Shown here one piece after another: positions 1 through 10,303 of a stretch of DNA of 64,000 nucleotides. Position numbers and translations under genes: made by a program. Origin of the DNA: Aurifilum marmelostoma. Its lineage: Eukaryota > Ascomycota > Sordariomycetes > Diaporthales > Cryphonectriaceae. Location of the stretch: contig JAMXSV010000023.1 in the NCBI GenBank assembly GCA_027559495.1, positions 1,984,001 through 2,048,000 of the forward strand, given 5' to 3'. Under the pieces are notes generated by a model, which saw only the letters and a list, made by a program, of their open reading frames with translations, did no database searches and was not told where the DNA came from. Every line of letters begins with the position of its first letter. The stretch's first letter is position 1.

Positions 1-2
1 AG

Positions 3-569
3 ATCGACCGCGTCAGCAGATGGGTGGAGGACTGCGAGAGGGCACGAGCGGCGGAGAACAACAGCACCGTCCCCGAGCAACAACTGGCCGCTGATGAGAA
101 TTACGACGACTGCGATGGCGACATGGAGGACCTCCTGCTGGCGGTGCTGGTGGCCAGACCTGAGTATCAGACGGTCCCCACGGCGGGTCAGGTGCGCCAG
201 TTTGCGCGAGAGCTCCGCATGTACAGGTCCAAGCTCTGGACGCTGGACCAGACGCGGGACTACTTTCATTTCAAATTCCTGACGGCTCGTGGGCCGACGG
301 CGCTGCCCGAGTACCCTGAGCATATCGACGACGAGCCGGATATCGAAGCACAGGGTGATAACGGGACGGGACTGAAGACATCATCCTGGGCCCACCACCA
401 GGTCGCCAGCCGCGAGGTATCGCCTGCTGATGAGGAGCTCAGGAGGGAGATGGTGCAGGAGTATCAGAGGCGGAGGAGTATAATTAGGAACAGGGTGGTG
501 GAAATTGCACGGGACTCGGCAGTTCGGGCCACGACATGTCCCAACTTTGTCCGGATCGAGGCCTTCTGA
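3..569 (+). CDS. Hypothetical protein, C-terminal part (cut by left edge)
   Basis: The frame is open from the first bases of the window to the TGA at 567-569, so this is the 3' end of a gene starting outside; the in-frame GTG at 24 is not taken as a start. About 188 residues are visible. They are hydrophilic, with acidic stretches (around ENYDDCDGDMED), a middle part with regularly spaced hydrophobic residues (LLLAVLVARPEY, then RQFARELRMYRSKLWTLDQ) and a basic, helical tail (REMVQEYQRRRSIIRNRVVEIA). I see no signal peptide, membrane segment or catalytic motif and do not recognise the family. A nuclear or cytosolic regulatory protein would fit, but that is a guess from composition only. Confidence 0.5.
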   Translation: MDRVSRWVEDCERARAAENNSTVPEQQLAADENYDDCDGDMEDLLLAVLVARPEYQTVPTAGQVRQFARELRMYRSKLWTLDQTRDYFHFKFLTARGPTALPEYPEHIDDEPDIEAQGDNGTGLKTSSWAHHQVASREVSPADEELRREMVQEYQRRRSIIRNRVVEIARDSAVRATTCPNFVRIEAF

Positions 570-1149
570 AGGAGATGCGACTGTGAACAAGCCAAAGGAG
601 GGTTCCTCGAGAAGCCTTCGCAGGCGAAGCACCTCATCTGGAGCCTAGGAATGGGAGACGGCGAGGCTGGAGTCTGGAGTGGTAAAGGAGGAAGACTTAA
701 CAGAACTAATCACACCACCGCGCTCCTATAATAATCACAACCAATGGCTACAAAATGCTGCGCAACGCACTCTAACTATGGTCCAGAATTGTCACATGAG
801 GTTAGGTATTTAGCATGGACATCCTGTGTCATTCGTTTGAGGAGGTTGGCGAGCCAAAGAGAAATATGAAATCACCATATAACTATTTCACTTGATTAGT
901 AACTAATGGTCCATAGATATAAGGACAGATTCCCTCAACTCCAACATTCCTTCATCCTTCAACTCTTTCTCTCGATATTATTGATCATGACAAAATGACT
1001 CTCATCAAGTCCATCGCCTAATCAATGGCTGAACACACATAGCCATTGATGACACAATCTCATGCATATCACCTAACATGATATTCCCCCTTCCTATTCA
1101 GTAAATTGGAATGGACCAGTATCAGATAAGCTCAACGAATCACCAAGGA
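570..1149. other. Intergenic stretch
   Basis: No supported gene. The sequence is A/T-richer than its flanks and all reading frames are short. Confidence 0.5.
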
Positions 1150-2455
1150 CCATTTTGTCTACTACTGGTAAATCACCGCTTCGCCCTCCGGCAAGGCGAA
1201 AACCTTGATCCTCGAAGTAGAGAAGGGCATCGGCACCGTGTCCACGTTTCCCTGCCCCTGCCCCTGTGCCAGGCTCAGACGGGCTCCCTGTGGCCGTCAA
1301 AGCAATCGCCCTCAAGCCTGCCAAAGCATTATCTACCTTGGAGCCCCTCGGAGCCGCCGGACGCGTTGAGGGCTCCGACTTCGCCGTCATCGTGGTCACA
1401 CGCGGCCCACCTGTGCCCTTACCCAACAATGATGACGAGACCACCACGAATGGGTGAGGCGGCCCCAGTAGCCTGCGCAGGTCCCGCACGGCCGTGACGA
1501 TCAGCATCAACGGCGGTGACCGCGTCGTGGGTTTCCTGCAGGGTGAGAACAGCATCAACGAGCGGCCAGGTGCGTTCGCAGGGTATCTGGTCTGCCCTGC
1601 GGGCTTGGTGTTGCGGATCACTGGCAGCGCAGAATTCGAGGAGGCGACGACTGCGAGTGTCTGTGGCTTCACAGATGCGCACAGTCTCTTGTTCCGTATG
1701 GGACTGGAGGCACCATTCCAACGGGAAAGATGACGGCAAGGAAGATGTGCTGCGCCGAGTGGAAAGTTGGACCGGGCGTAGTGTCGATGTCTCTGATGCC
1801 AGCGACGAGACGACAAGTCGTCTTTCTTTGTTGCTGGTGTATCCCTCTGTGGGCATGGACATTGTCCAGCTGGTGCGAAGGAGCGCCGAAGTGAGTGGTC
1901 GCAAGGTCCGACTGATTGGGGTCGCCAACCCTCGCAATTGGGAGATACTCAAGGCAGAGACCTATCCGTACGACGTGCTGGTCGACTATCACGACCCGAA
2001 TTGGCCTGCTCAGGTGTGCAGGGCTTCGGACGGTGACGGTGAGGGTGTGCACTTTGCATACGATATCAGCATGAAACTCAAAAAAGGTGGCAAAATGGCG
2101 GTCGTTTTGTCGAGAGCAACAGGTGCATAGGACATAGAAGGTATGATGACGGAGAAGCCTCTCTATGGAATTCTGTGGGAAGGCTTGAGGATCGTCAATC
2201 AGCAACCGGATTTTGCTATTAAGACGTCGCCTGCTAAAAGGCCATTGGTCACCGTCTTTTATAAGTGGCTGTCTGATGGGCCCGACTACAGCCAAACCCA
2301 CTGCACATCATGCCAGGCGGGCTGAATATGTTGTGGAAATGGGATCAGTTCATTGGAGAAGAGCACGTTGGGGCGGACTAACGATGGGATGGAACAGCTC
2401 CGAGGCCGGTCAGCAGCGAGAAACTTCTATGCTTACAGAATTGATGCGGAAGGGG
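1150..2455 (+). pseudogene. Decayed medium-chain dehydrogenase / trans-enoyl reductase (LovC/ToxD type)
   Basis: Pieces of one MDR enoyl reductase lie in the family's order but in different frames. Near 1284-1390 there is VAVKAIALKPAK and, later, a GSDFAVIVV segment, resembling the N-terminal GroES-like fold. Near 1509-1690 come GGDRVVGFLQGENS, GAFAGYLVCPAGLVLRI and FEEATTA. Near 1830-2000 there is a Rossmann part (LLLVYPSVGMDIVQLVRR, then VRLIGVANPRNWEILK and VDYHDPNW). Near 2250-2420 come FYKWLSDGP, IMPGGLNMLWKWDQFI and RPVSSEKL, matching the family's C-terminus. Joining them needs several frame changes and there is a stop after GAD. A short intron (about 1444-1504) could explain one break but not the rest. 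Such reductases usually partner polyketide synthases; none is seen here, so this may be a lone remnant of a lost cluster. Confidence 0.6.
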
Positions 2456-2744
2456 GAGTGAGCACGGTGGTGGGCATGTAAAAGCATATATAAAGTACTG
2501 TTCAGGTTCATCTGGACTGTGCAAAGCCTGAGAATCCTCGTATTCGTCTGACATGTAGGGTATCTGATGATTGACTGCAAGTTGGCCGATCCAATTATGT
2601 TCCTCCTTGGCAAGAAAACATTCCATTTGTTTTGCGGTAGGCATGTCCTATCGGTAGTCCTTGATCTGCAAAGGCAACTCCCAATATTTGCTCCAGCCAT
2701 GTCTCTCCTTCATACCATGCGATGTCTTCGGAGGTGATGGGCGA

Positions 2745-3831
2745 TCACTTGAGCATGAAAACGATCAGAAATCCCACCAGCACGACACTTGGCCCCAAGT
2801 ACCACAGAAGCACATCCACATCCGCCTGACCAGGCTGACGACGACGAGGGCCCATAAAAGTAGCAACACCGTTTTCGTCGCCGCCCTGCAGGTTGTTGTA
2901 TCTCCACTTGAGAATGGCCAACTCTTGGTCTTTCTCCGCCAGCAGGGTGGCCTGTCTATCGACCTTCTTGAAAAGCCGATCGACGACACCCGGCGCCAGC
3001 CTCTCTGTCTCGGACAAGGGCTGACTGAGATCCATCGACTCGACCCAATCATCACAGCAGGGCATGATGTCAAATCTGTCGCGGGACTGGTGGTGCTCGT
3101 CATACTTCGCCCGCACCCAGAGCAGACAGTTGGTATAGCCATCTTCCAGGACGTGACGGACCGAGGTTCTAGTCACGATGAGGATATAGTCGTTCTTGGT
3201 AACGGGATTTTGACATCGGAGGGTCATGATGAGCTGGTAGATCTGGCTGGGGTCGTTGTCGCGATAGTAGATATGAAGGATCTTGATGCTGGGTTTGGGG
3301 GACGAAGGGAGGTCTTTGAACTCGATTCTTGTACGCCCGGACCAGTCTTCTACCGCCTGGATGGGTTGCTCTTTGTAGTATGAACGGAGCGCGTACTGTG
3401 AGCCACGGCCCGATTTCAAACTGATTATGGCCAGGGCCCTGCACCAGACGTCGGGAACCCTGAAGGGAAGGGGTCGGGAAGGGGACCACATGTTGTCATT
3501 GTGGTTGTTTTTGACGTGGGCGTCAGACATGGGCTGGAAGTTGGCTGGGTCGGGGGAGAAATGTTCAGCTGTGGGCACACTTGCAGGTCTGGTTGTGCTG
3601 TGGTAGTGATTGTTGTCTGGGTCCCCCCTCCCTGTTGCGAAATCGTCGGGGCTCGTTGTCTTGCTCTCTTGCGTTCCAGCTCGTGCTGATGTGTTGGCCG
3701 GGCTCGTCGTCCGCGAAGTGAACTCGTCGCGAGTCCAACCTGCCTCGGTTGGGAGGGAATGTTTGCCAGCCGGTCTGGAAGGTCGTGCGATTGTGCAGGA
3801 TACTGTTTGACATCGAGAACTCCCGTATCAA
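2745..3831 (-). CDS. Tail-anchored coiled-coil protein of unknown function, with apparent +1 frameshift
   Basis: The gene reads leftward. The first part starts at ATG 3831 or, in frame, at ATG 3813, and would stop at 3565. The second part is open from 3578 to 2745 in another frame. They join smoothly if one base is removed from the C6 run at 3623-3628 (G6 on the coding strand), giving about 355 aa from ATG 3813; no plausible intron bridges them. Features: a hydrophilic N-terminus containing RRVHFADDEP, a middle globular part, a short coiled-coil-like stretch (RLFKKVDRQATLLAEKDQEL) and one membrane segment at the extreme C-terminus (LLWYLGPSVVLVGFLIVFML), suggesting a tail-anchored protein facing the cytosol. 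I do not recognise the family. A shorter product could also start at ATG 3530. Confidence 0.6.
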
Positions 3832-4494
3832 CTGAAGATCAGGAGGTCGCGGGTGATGATAGGGTTAGTAAGGAAGTCAATGATGAGCACGATAGTACTG
3901 AAGACAATAAATGATGTCGAGTAGATGGACTGTCACACTTTGCAGCGCTTGCAAAATAATAACAGTCAAGGAGGAGGTGGTGGAGGGTGGCACGGCGTGG
4001 AAGGAAATCAATAACACCAGCGTGAAGCGCGCCTTTTTATCAGCTTGTCTTTATTTATTATCCATATCTGTACTATATTGTGCCTGGCTTCCTATTCACA
4101 TAACTGGTAACACGTGATATTACTTCTGGCAAATCGCAGGCATTTACATGGCTCAAGTCTCTCATTCATCACTGTAACATAGACACAGATGACCAGAGGA
4201 ATTCACAGGCACTGTAGGGACATCTATGTTACTGGATAAAAGTTTCTTAATTCCTGCATTCTATGCAGATGGGAGGTTTAAAGTGGTTCTAGCAATTCAC
4301 TCAGGTATCTCCACCTGTGCACCAGACGGCACCAAGTATGGCCCTCAAATAGTTGCTGTGTCACTTCACTTTCTGAGGACAACCACAGTTCAATGCAGTG
4401 CTTTTCCAAAATCTTGCTTGATTTAAACAAAGCAGTTGTTCAATTCTCTATCCAGAGCCACCTCGCCTGGGTGATAGCCAAGTAATAGAAATCT
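3832..4494. other. Intergenic stretch between tail-to-head minus-strand genes
   Basis: No supported gene. It should hold the promoter of the coiled-coil gene (right of 3831) and the 3' UTR of the repeat protein (left of 4495). Confidence 0.5.
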
Positions 4495-5286
4495 CTAAAC
4501 AGCCACATCAGGGACCACAGCTACAGTTTTACCAGAGCTGCTGGAGCTGCTACTGCTGCTGGTACCAGTCTGGGCCTCAGACTTCAAGCCCTTGGAAACC
4601 GATGAACCTCCTTTGAAAAGATCCTCAACAGCATTGACAATGCCTGAAAGTTGAGGCTCACGCTTCTTGACGTCCACATCAGGGACAACAGCAACAGCCG
4701 CACCAGAACTGCTGGAGCTGCTGCTGCTGCTGGTTCCTGTTTGTGCCTCAGACTTGAGGCCTTTAGAAGCTGAAGAACCCCCTTTAAAGAGGTCCTCAAA
4801 AGCATCAACAATTCCCGAAAGTTGAGGCTGACGCTTCTTGACATCCACGTCAGGGACAACAGCAACAGCGCCACCAGAACTGCTGGAGCTGCTACTACTG
4901 CTGGTTCCAGTCTGAGCCTCAGACTTCAGCCCCTTAGAGACTGAAGAGCCCCCCTTAAAGAGGTCCTCGACAGCGTCGACAATTCCTGAGAGCTGAGGCG
5001 AACGCTTCTTAACCTCCACGTCAGGTACGACAGCAACAGCGCCGCCAGAGGTGCTAGAGCCGCTACTACTGGTTGTGCCGGTCTGGGCTTCAGACTTCAG
5101 CCCCTTGGAAACCGATGACCCTCCCTTCAAAAGGTCCTCAAATGCGTCGACGATGCCAGAGAGCTGAGGCGCACGCGCGTCAAGGGTGTCGAGATCCCGC
5201 TCATCGTTGCTGACTGGAGCGCCTTGGACGCCAGCAGCCATGACCATGGTGGCCAGCAGAGTGCCCATAACGTCTGTAGTACGCAT
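4495..5286 (-). CDS. Secreted tandem-repeat precursor with KKR sites (Kex2-processed repeat protein)
   Basis: Single exon, 263 aa. Residues 1-22 form a signal peptide (cleavage likely after VQG), followed by a short pro-part ending in LDAR. Then come four near-identical units starting PQLSGIV: residues 40-96, 97-153, 154-210 and 211-263; the first three are exactly 57 aa. Each has an amphipathic start (PQLSGIVDAFEDLLKGG), a conserved SKGLKSEAQTGT, a serine run and AVVPDV. Units 1-3 end in KKR, the classical Kex2 (KexB) site; the last ends DVAV. This is the layout of fungal KEPs, which give pheromones, repellents or ribosomal peptides. Inference: secretion with cleavage into four similar peptides of about 53 aa. 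No UstYa-type (DUF3328) oxidase or peptide-modifying enzyme was seen nearby, so a cyclised product is not supported. Confidence 0.85.
   Translation of the reverse strand: MRTTDVMGTLLATMVMAAGVQGAPVSNDERDLDTLDARAPQLSGIVDAFEDLLKGGSSVSKGLKSEAQTGTTSSSGSSTSGGAVAVVPDVEVKKRSPQLSGIVDAVEDLFKGGSSVSKGLKSEAQTGTSSSSSSSSSGGAVAVVPDVDVKKRQPQLSGIVDAFEDLFKGGSSASKGLKSEAQTGTSSSSSSSSSGAAVAVVPDVDVKKREPQLSGIVNAVEDLFKGGSSVSKGLKSEAQTGTSSSSSSSSSGKTVAVVPDVAV
4498..5169 (-). repeat. Four tandem 171-nt coding repeats
   Basis: Units on the minus strand: 5169-4999, 4998-4828, 4827-4657 and a shorter 4656-4498. They differ at scattered positions and in the length and purity of the serine-codon tract. The constant 171-nt period is what unequal crossing-over would produce. 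Confidence 0.85.
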
Positions 5287-6840
5287 GTTAAAGGCTGAAG
5301 AGGAGTGGCTTGAAGAGTCGAGTTTGATGGTAATGTGGTAATGGACGGTTTGAGGAACACCGCTGGCTGAAAATGGGCGAATTTGGCGAAGTATTAATTA
5401 CTCAAGCTAGGATCAAATGAGTGTTACAAACTGTGCACGCCAGGTGTTGCAGTTTAATGGAAACGAAAAGTGAAGTACTACTTCCAGAGCAGCTACCTTT
5501 GTAATTCGACGAGAGGGAAGGAATGAATGTTGGTGGAGATGACAAAGGAGAGAGATGGAGAATATAGTCAACAGAAGCCGAGATACTTATACCCACGAAT
5601 ATCGTGCATCGAAAGACTTCCCACGGGTCTATCAGGAATTGTTTCTCTCTGACGCAGTCCGGCTAATGTCCGATCAGTTTGTGAGCCAAAACCGTATTAC
5701 GAAATGACACGCAAGATCCCAACCTGCAATGCGAATCCTGTATGCCGTGGTCGTGCTTACAGGCCGGTATAAGACGCTGCTCGAACCTCGGAAGTACGAC
5801 CCCAACCACTAGGAATTCAGATTCCATGGGAATGGCCCCACAGGCAACCTATCTCGACAACCCACGACCTGGTGGTCTCTGCTGACATCTTACGTACGAT
5901 GCTTGTCTCGGACGTAAGGAGGGTGTAAGTTGTAACGTATGCGAGCCTAGAAATCAGGCCGGGCGTACGAAGCTTGTTGCGGTCTCCCGGGCCAGAGAGG
6001 TTGATCTCAGGCAGTAGCCGTTGGAAGCCTTGAAGGAGAAGTGGGGATATTACGGCCGCATGCTTACTTATACTGCTTTACTTGTGGCTTGTCAGCTAGC
6101 CAGAATCCGCGAACGGGCACTGTCGATGCCTTATATCCGGTCCGAATGACGCTATGTGCGTAGCAGAGCCGGCCTGATCGTCCCTTGACAGGCTCAGGCG
6201 ACTGAGGATCACGAAGCAAATCGTGTGGGGAGAGGGTCGAAAAGGAAGCCTTTGAGACGGGCCAAAAACCCCCGAACCCATCCTGCATTAGCAAAAGGAT
6301 CTTCGACTACGAACCTGTTCAGCCGATTCGGAGGACGGGTTCGTCCGTACTCTATTTTCAGCGACGTGGAACAGAGCCATCCATAGTCAAAGTCGCCAAA
6401 AAAAAAAGAAGAAAAAAAAAGTGATAAAGATCCCATCTTAAGTCTCGACGCGATACTGATATACATTGCGAAAATGAATGATTATATATATTCCCATCCT
6501 ACTGCTATCTGTGGTGGGGTATGTGCGCTTTTGCTGCAAAGAAGGGATCATGAAATACAGAGAGCATCCCATACCAACAAATCCTTGGATGACCCCCACC
6601 CTTTTTTTACTCCTGGGGAATCTTTCCTTGTGAGCACCATTTCCTACCGAAACTTTTCACGCCTTTCCTGGATTAGGACACATGCCGTGCTGAAAGCAAG
6701 GTTAGTCCCATATATAAGAAGGATCAAGCAAAATATAGCAAATCCATCGTCTCCTGATGACACGACTTTCCTTTTTTTTCCCTTCCTTTTCTATTCCCCC
6801 CCCCCTTTTTATATTATCCCCTTTCGCCCCGTAAGACACA
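5287..6840. other. Intergenic stretch upstream of the repeat protein gene
   Basis: No supported gene. It should contain the promoter of the minus-strand repeat gene: the leader just above its ATG is CT-rich, and a TATAAG lies at 5591-5586 on the minus strand. The small frames at 5402-5596 and 6064-6896 have no protein-like composition. A short A-rich run lies near 6398-6420. Confidence 0.45.
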
Positions 6841-8002
6841 TCAGTACCCGTCAGAGAAACTCTTTTCTCCTCGCCAGCCCGGGGCATGAGACTTGACAGC
6901 CCTGCCACGGACCCGCCCCAGAGTCGAATGGCGGTTGACCGAGTCGCGGATCTGGCGCTGCTGTTGTTTGGCTGTCCGGCGCTCGGCCTTCCAGCTGCTT
7001 GTATGCCTAGCCAGCTCCCCGAGGCGTTTGTCCGTAAATGGCACCCCCAGAGCGTCCCTCAGGCTCTTTCCGAACTGCATCTTGTCATAAAACTTGGAAA
7101 GAGAGTCTGATCGGAACGCAACGCGGCAGGTCGCCTCAAAGACATCCTCTGCCGTCATCGAGTAGTCGGCCTGCATGGGATCGTCCTCGGAGGCGAGCCC
7201 AAGCAGACCGAACACCTTGTCCCGGATGTCGGAGCTGCGTAGGTGGATGTACGTCGACACCAGCTGCGCCAAGGACACGGAGCCGCCCCACAGCGCCTTT
7301 GCGCGGATGATGATGGCTGCTGGGCTGGAGGCGAGCTTCTCTATGGCCGGCAGGTCGGTGACGCGCGCGATGCACTCCCAGCGGATGGTTCCTTTTCCCC
7401 AGTAGATAACCAATTCCCTGGCGCACATGACCTCCTGGACGATCCACACGCGGCTCCAGTACTCGTGCTCATACAGCGAGACGATACTGTCGCGCTCGGC
7501 AGTGGTTAGGTCCCGGCACGCGGTGTCGGGCGAGCTCTTGCACAGCCCACGGTAAGCGGTCTCGATGAGGTGGATCGTCTTGTGATAGGAGTCAGAGGCG
7601 GCCTCGCCGAGCCAGACGATGACGCGACAGGCTTTTGAATAGATGTCCCTCATCATGCGGACCTGGTGGGTGCGCTCGCGGTTGCAGCTCTGGTTGATGC
7701 ACAGGGCGTCGATCCAGAAGAGCGAGTCGTTGGCGTCTCGGCTCACGCGGCATAGGAACGCGAACAGGTTCTTGCTGACGGCACATGCTTTGGATTGCAG
7801 CTGTATATTCTTTTTGTGTTCTGAGGGGCCCCAGGTATAGGACAGTGCTATATAAGGGGGGACAGTCCTCGAGGAGACACGAGACGAATTGACAGCGGAT
7901 GGGCGGTGAGGACCCAGGTTGGACCTTTACAAGCCTGATGGCGCGTTTTCCCGGGGATATGGGAACCGCCTTGTAGGGGTCCGGAGCGGTCCGTTGCGCC
8001 AT
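6841..8002 (-). CDS. HET-domain (heterokaryon incompatibility) protein with apparent +1 frameshift
   Basis: ATG at 8002. The first frame covers the N-terminus up to a C6 run on the coding strand (plus 7856-7861). The next frame then opens with YIALSYTWG, the hallmark HET start, and runs to the TGA at 6841. Removing one base from the run gives about 387 aa. Other HET hallmarks: SLFWIDALCINQ, HQVRMMRDIY, VIVWLGEA, YWSRVWIVQEV and DIRDKVFGLLGLA. HET domains act in allorecognition and trigger cell death when an incompatible partner is met. The C-terminus is short and basic, with no NACHT, ankyrin or WD repeats. The gap between frames (about 16 nt) is too short for an intron, so it is either a real inactivating indel or, more likely given similar cases in this window, a base-calling error. 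Confidence 0.8.
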
Positions 8003-8491
8003 AATTATTGATGACGGACTGGACTGTCAAGTACAGTGCAACTGTTCATCTCTGCTGCGCAATGACTGCAGAAACGAGATAGAATTGTCGGTGCTCGATG
8101 CTCAGTGACATGCCATGAAGCCCTAAAAGGGAAAAAGGTCGGACAGGGGCAGAGGGCAGGGGAGAACGTGATAAGGGGCTCGCTTTTTTGCATTTTTGAT
8201 TAGAGCTGTGGCTGAGCACTGCCGTGCTGTTCTATGGTAAGCAGACTTGGCGACCTAAGCAGAGGAGCCACTGGAGGGTAGCACTGCATGTAAGATAAAA
8301 GAGGGGGCCTGTCCTACTCTAGTCTCAATAATACCGCGTGTCTGTGTGCGAGACAGGCTGACCAACTGTTTTCTGGCGCCCCCTCCCCCCCCCCCCCCCC
8401 CTCTTTTGCTTTTTACCGTTTCTCAATTCGATCCGATTTCTAAGCTTGTGATTATGGCCAACCAACATGATATTAGTACTACAATATCATC
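8003..8491. other. Intergenic stretch with poly-C tract
   Basis: Between two minus-strand genes. It holds a long C run ending near 8401 (interrupted by one T near 8384) and no credible reading frame. Confidence 0.5.
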
Positions 8492-9322
8492 TCAAGGGAG
8501 GGTATAGCCCCCATCGATCAGCACATCACTGCCAGTCATGTAAGTACTAGCATCGCTTGCAAGGTACAGATACAGAGCCTTGATCTCCTTGACGTCTCCC
8601 TGCCGGCCGAGCGGCGTCATTCTCAGCCCCTCGTTCAACACCCTCTCCGACGCGCCCATCTTGGTATCAAAGAAGCCAGGTGAGACAATATTGACGCGCG
8701 CAAACTCGCGCCATTCCCTCGCCAGGCTCTTGCCCAGCTGCGTGACAAAGGCCTTGGTGGCGTTGTACACGGGTTGATCGACCGGAACATTTACAATGTG
8801 GGCTGAGATGCTCGAGGTGATGATTAGGTTGCCGAAACCCTGGCGGCGGAACAACTCGCCGGCGTGCTTGGCGCAGTAGAAGACGCCGTCGACATTGACG
8901 GCCATCTGGCGGCGGTACTCATCGACGGTCTGTTCCGTGATTGGCTTGGAGATGGCCATGCCAGCGTTGGCCACGAGGCAGTCCACTTTTCCGCCAAAGT
9001 CGTGCACCACGGCGTCGAGCGTTGCCCGCACCGCCTCCGGGTCCGTGACGTCGACCTTGTAGGCTTGTGCCTTGATGCCGAATTCCTTGGAGAGGGATGC
9101 AGCCCTGGAAACGGCGGCGTCATTGCTGTTGTACCAGAGGGCGACGTCGGCACCGGCCTCGACCATGCCTTCTGCCACTGCGTAGCCGATGCCGTCTGCT
9201 GCGCCGGTGATGACCACGACACGGCCCTTCATGCTGAATTGCTCGAGGACGTTGCTCGGTATGTTGGGCACAGGCCTGGGCTGGCGCGGCTGGCCAGCCA
9301 CTTCCTCGATGGTCATTGACAT
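8492..9322 (-). CDS. SDR oxidoreductase, mannitol/sorbose reductase-like
   Basis: Single exon, 276 aa, a usual length for classical short-chain dehydrogenases. The cofactor motif TGAADGIG is at residues 39-46, NAG at 119-121, the serine region IITSSIS near 167-173 and the catalytic YNATK (Y186, K190). The C-terminus has the family's SDASTYMTGSDVLIDGGYT. The N-terminal PRPVPNIPSNVLEQFSMKG stretch resembles fungal NADP-dependent mannitol dehydrogenase / SOU1-type sorbose reductase. The expected role is NAD(P)H-dependent interconversion of a ketose and a polyol in the cytosol; the exact substrate cannot be read from the sequence. The ATG at 9322 is followed in frame by a second at 9316, and either could serve. 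Confidence 0.9.
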   Translation of the reverse strand: MSMTIEEVAGQPRQPRPVPNIPSNVLEQFSMKGRVVVITGAADGIGYAVAEGMVEAGADVALWYNSNDAAVSRAASLSKEFGIKAQAYKVDVTDPEAVRATLDAVVHDFGGKVDCLVANAGMAISKPITEQTVDEYRRQMAVNVDGVFYCAKHAGELFRRQGFGNLIITSSISAHIVNVPVDQPVYNATKAFVTQLGKSLAREWREFARVNIVSPGFFDTKMGASERVLNEGLRMTPLGRQGDVKEIKALYLYLASDASTYMTGSDVLIDGGYTLP

Positions 9323-10303
9323 GTTGGTCGTCTGGGTGGTGAGTGTGACTGTGATGCAAGGGTGTTTCTCCTGTTATGGGCGCATGTAGTGCAGAGATGA
9401 CGATTGGGTCCAGTCGAGAGGACACTCAGATAAATACCTTTCTTGTTGACCTCGTAAAGATCGTACAGCGTCGGCTTTGAGAGCTGGCTAGTATGAGTTG
9501 GATGAGGGAAAAACCATAGGTCGACAGTCGACCCGCCAAGCTCGGTCGGTCTTGGCCCGATCGTGAGACAAGCTGTGGGGTTTTGGTGTCGTTGGAGACA
9601 ATTGGAGGCGATCCGGATATGTCTTCCTCACCATTTCTTTCTCTCTCTGTCCATCTCTCCCGGGATCCTCACTACTTCTTGTCGGCAGCGGGTAGGGAAA
9701 GATGAGGTGAGGTCGTAAATGATTTGAGAGTGCGGCTATGGCCGACAGACGCAGCTAGTTATGGCTTTAGGCACGAACGTTGTCGCCCTTTTCTTGGTAA
9801 TTACAACCTCCGACCCAAGTGCCACGACAATAGGGCAATGGGAACATTTCGTCGCACTCAGCGCACGCTGAGGGAGATGATCAGGTCGAGATGGATTGTA
9901 TTACACTGTGAAATGTGCTGCTGACGTGGCTCCGGAGGAGGCACTACATTGAGTGACCATATCAAGGTTCAGGGCTTGCCGCCAGTCAAATCCCGGCGCT
10001 TGTGTAGTTTAAATACTCTTGGCTGATAAAACGTAGATTGCACGTCAAATTTGCGAGACTAAGGAGTGAGAATATGTGTGGATGACACCAAGGCATGGCA
10101 TCCTACATCACAACGCATAGGCGTGAGTATCTAGACTTTTTCTTTCTCTCCCCCCCCCCCCCTCGGGGGATGGCTTCCGTGAGAGCTTGATTGGCGCTCA
10201 AGTACTCGGGCTGTGACCACACTGCTCAATCCAAGTAACCAGCGTCGTGGTCAATTGGTGCTCGTCACAACCCTTGCAGCCTGAAGCTGAACGAGAAGAC
10301 ATC
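9323..10303. other. Intergenic stretch
   Basis: No supported gene. It contains the promoter region of the SDR gene (right of 9322), the 3' side of the large helical-protein gene and a poly-C run near 10151-10162. Confidence 0.5.

Noticed and set aside
2661..3383. 240-aa plus-strand open frame
   Set aside because: Exactly opposite the coiled-coil protein gene; composition fits antisense of a real gene.
4498..5169. CRISPR-like regular repeat spacing
   Set aside because: The 171-nt periodic units are coding repeats in an intact secreted-protein frame of a fungus.
4495..5286. Ustiloxin-type cyclic RiPP cluster
   Set aside because: No UstYa/DUF3328 oxidase, tyrosinase or other modifying enzyme is near, and the repeat lacks the short Tyr-containing core typical of those precursors.
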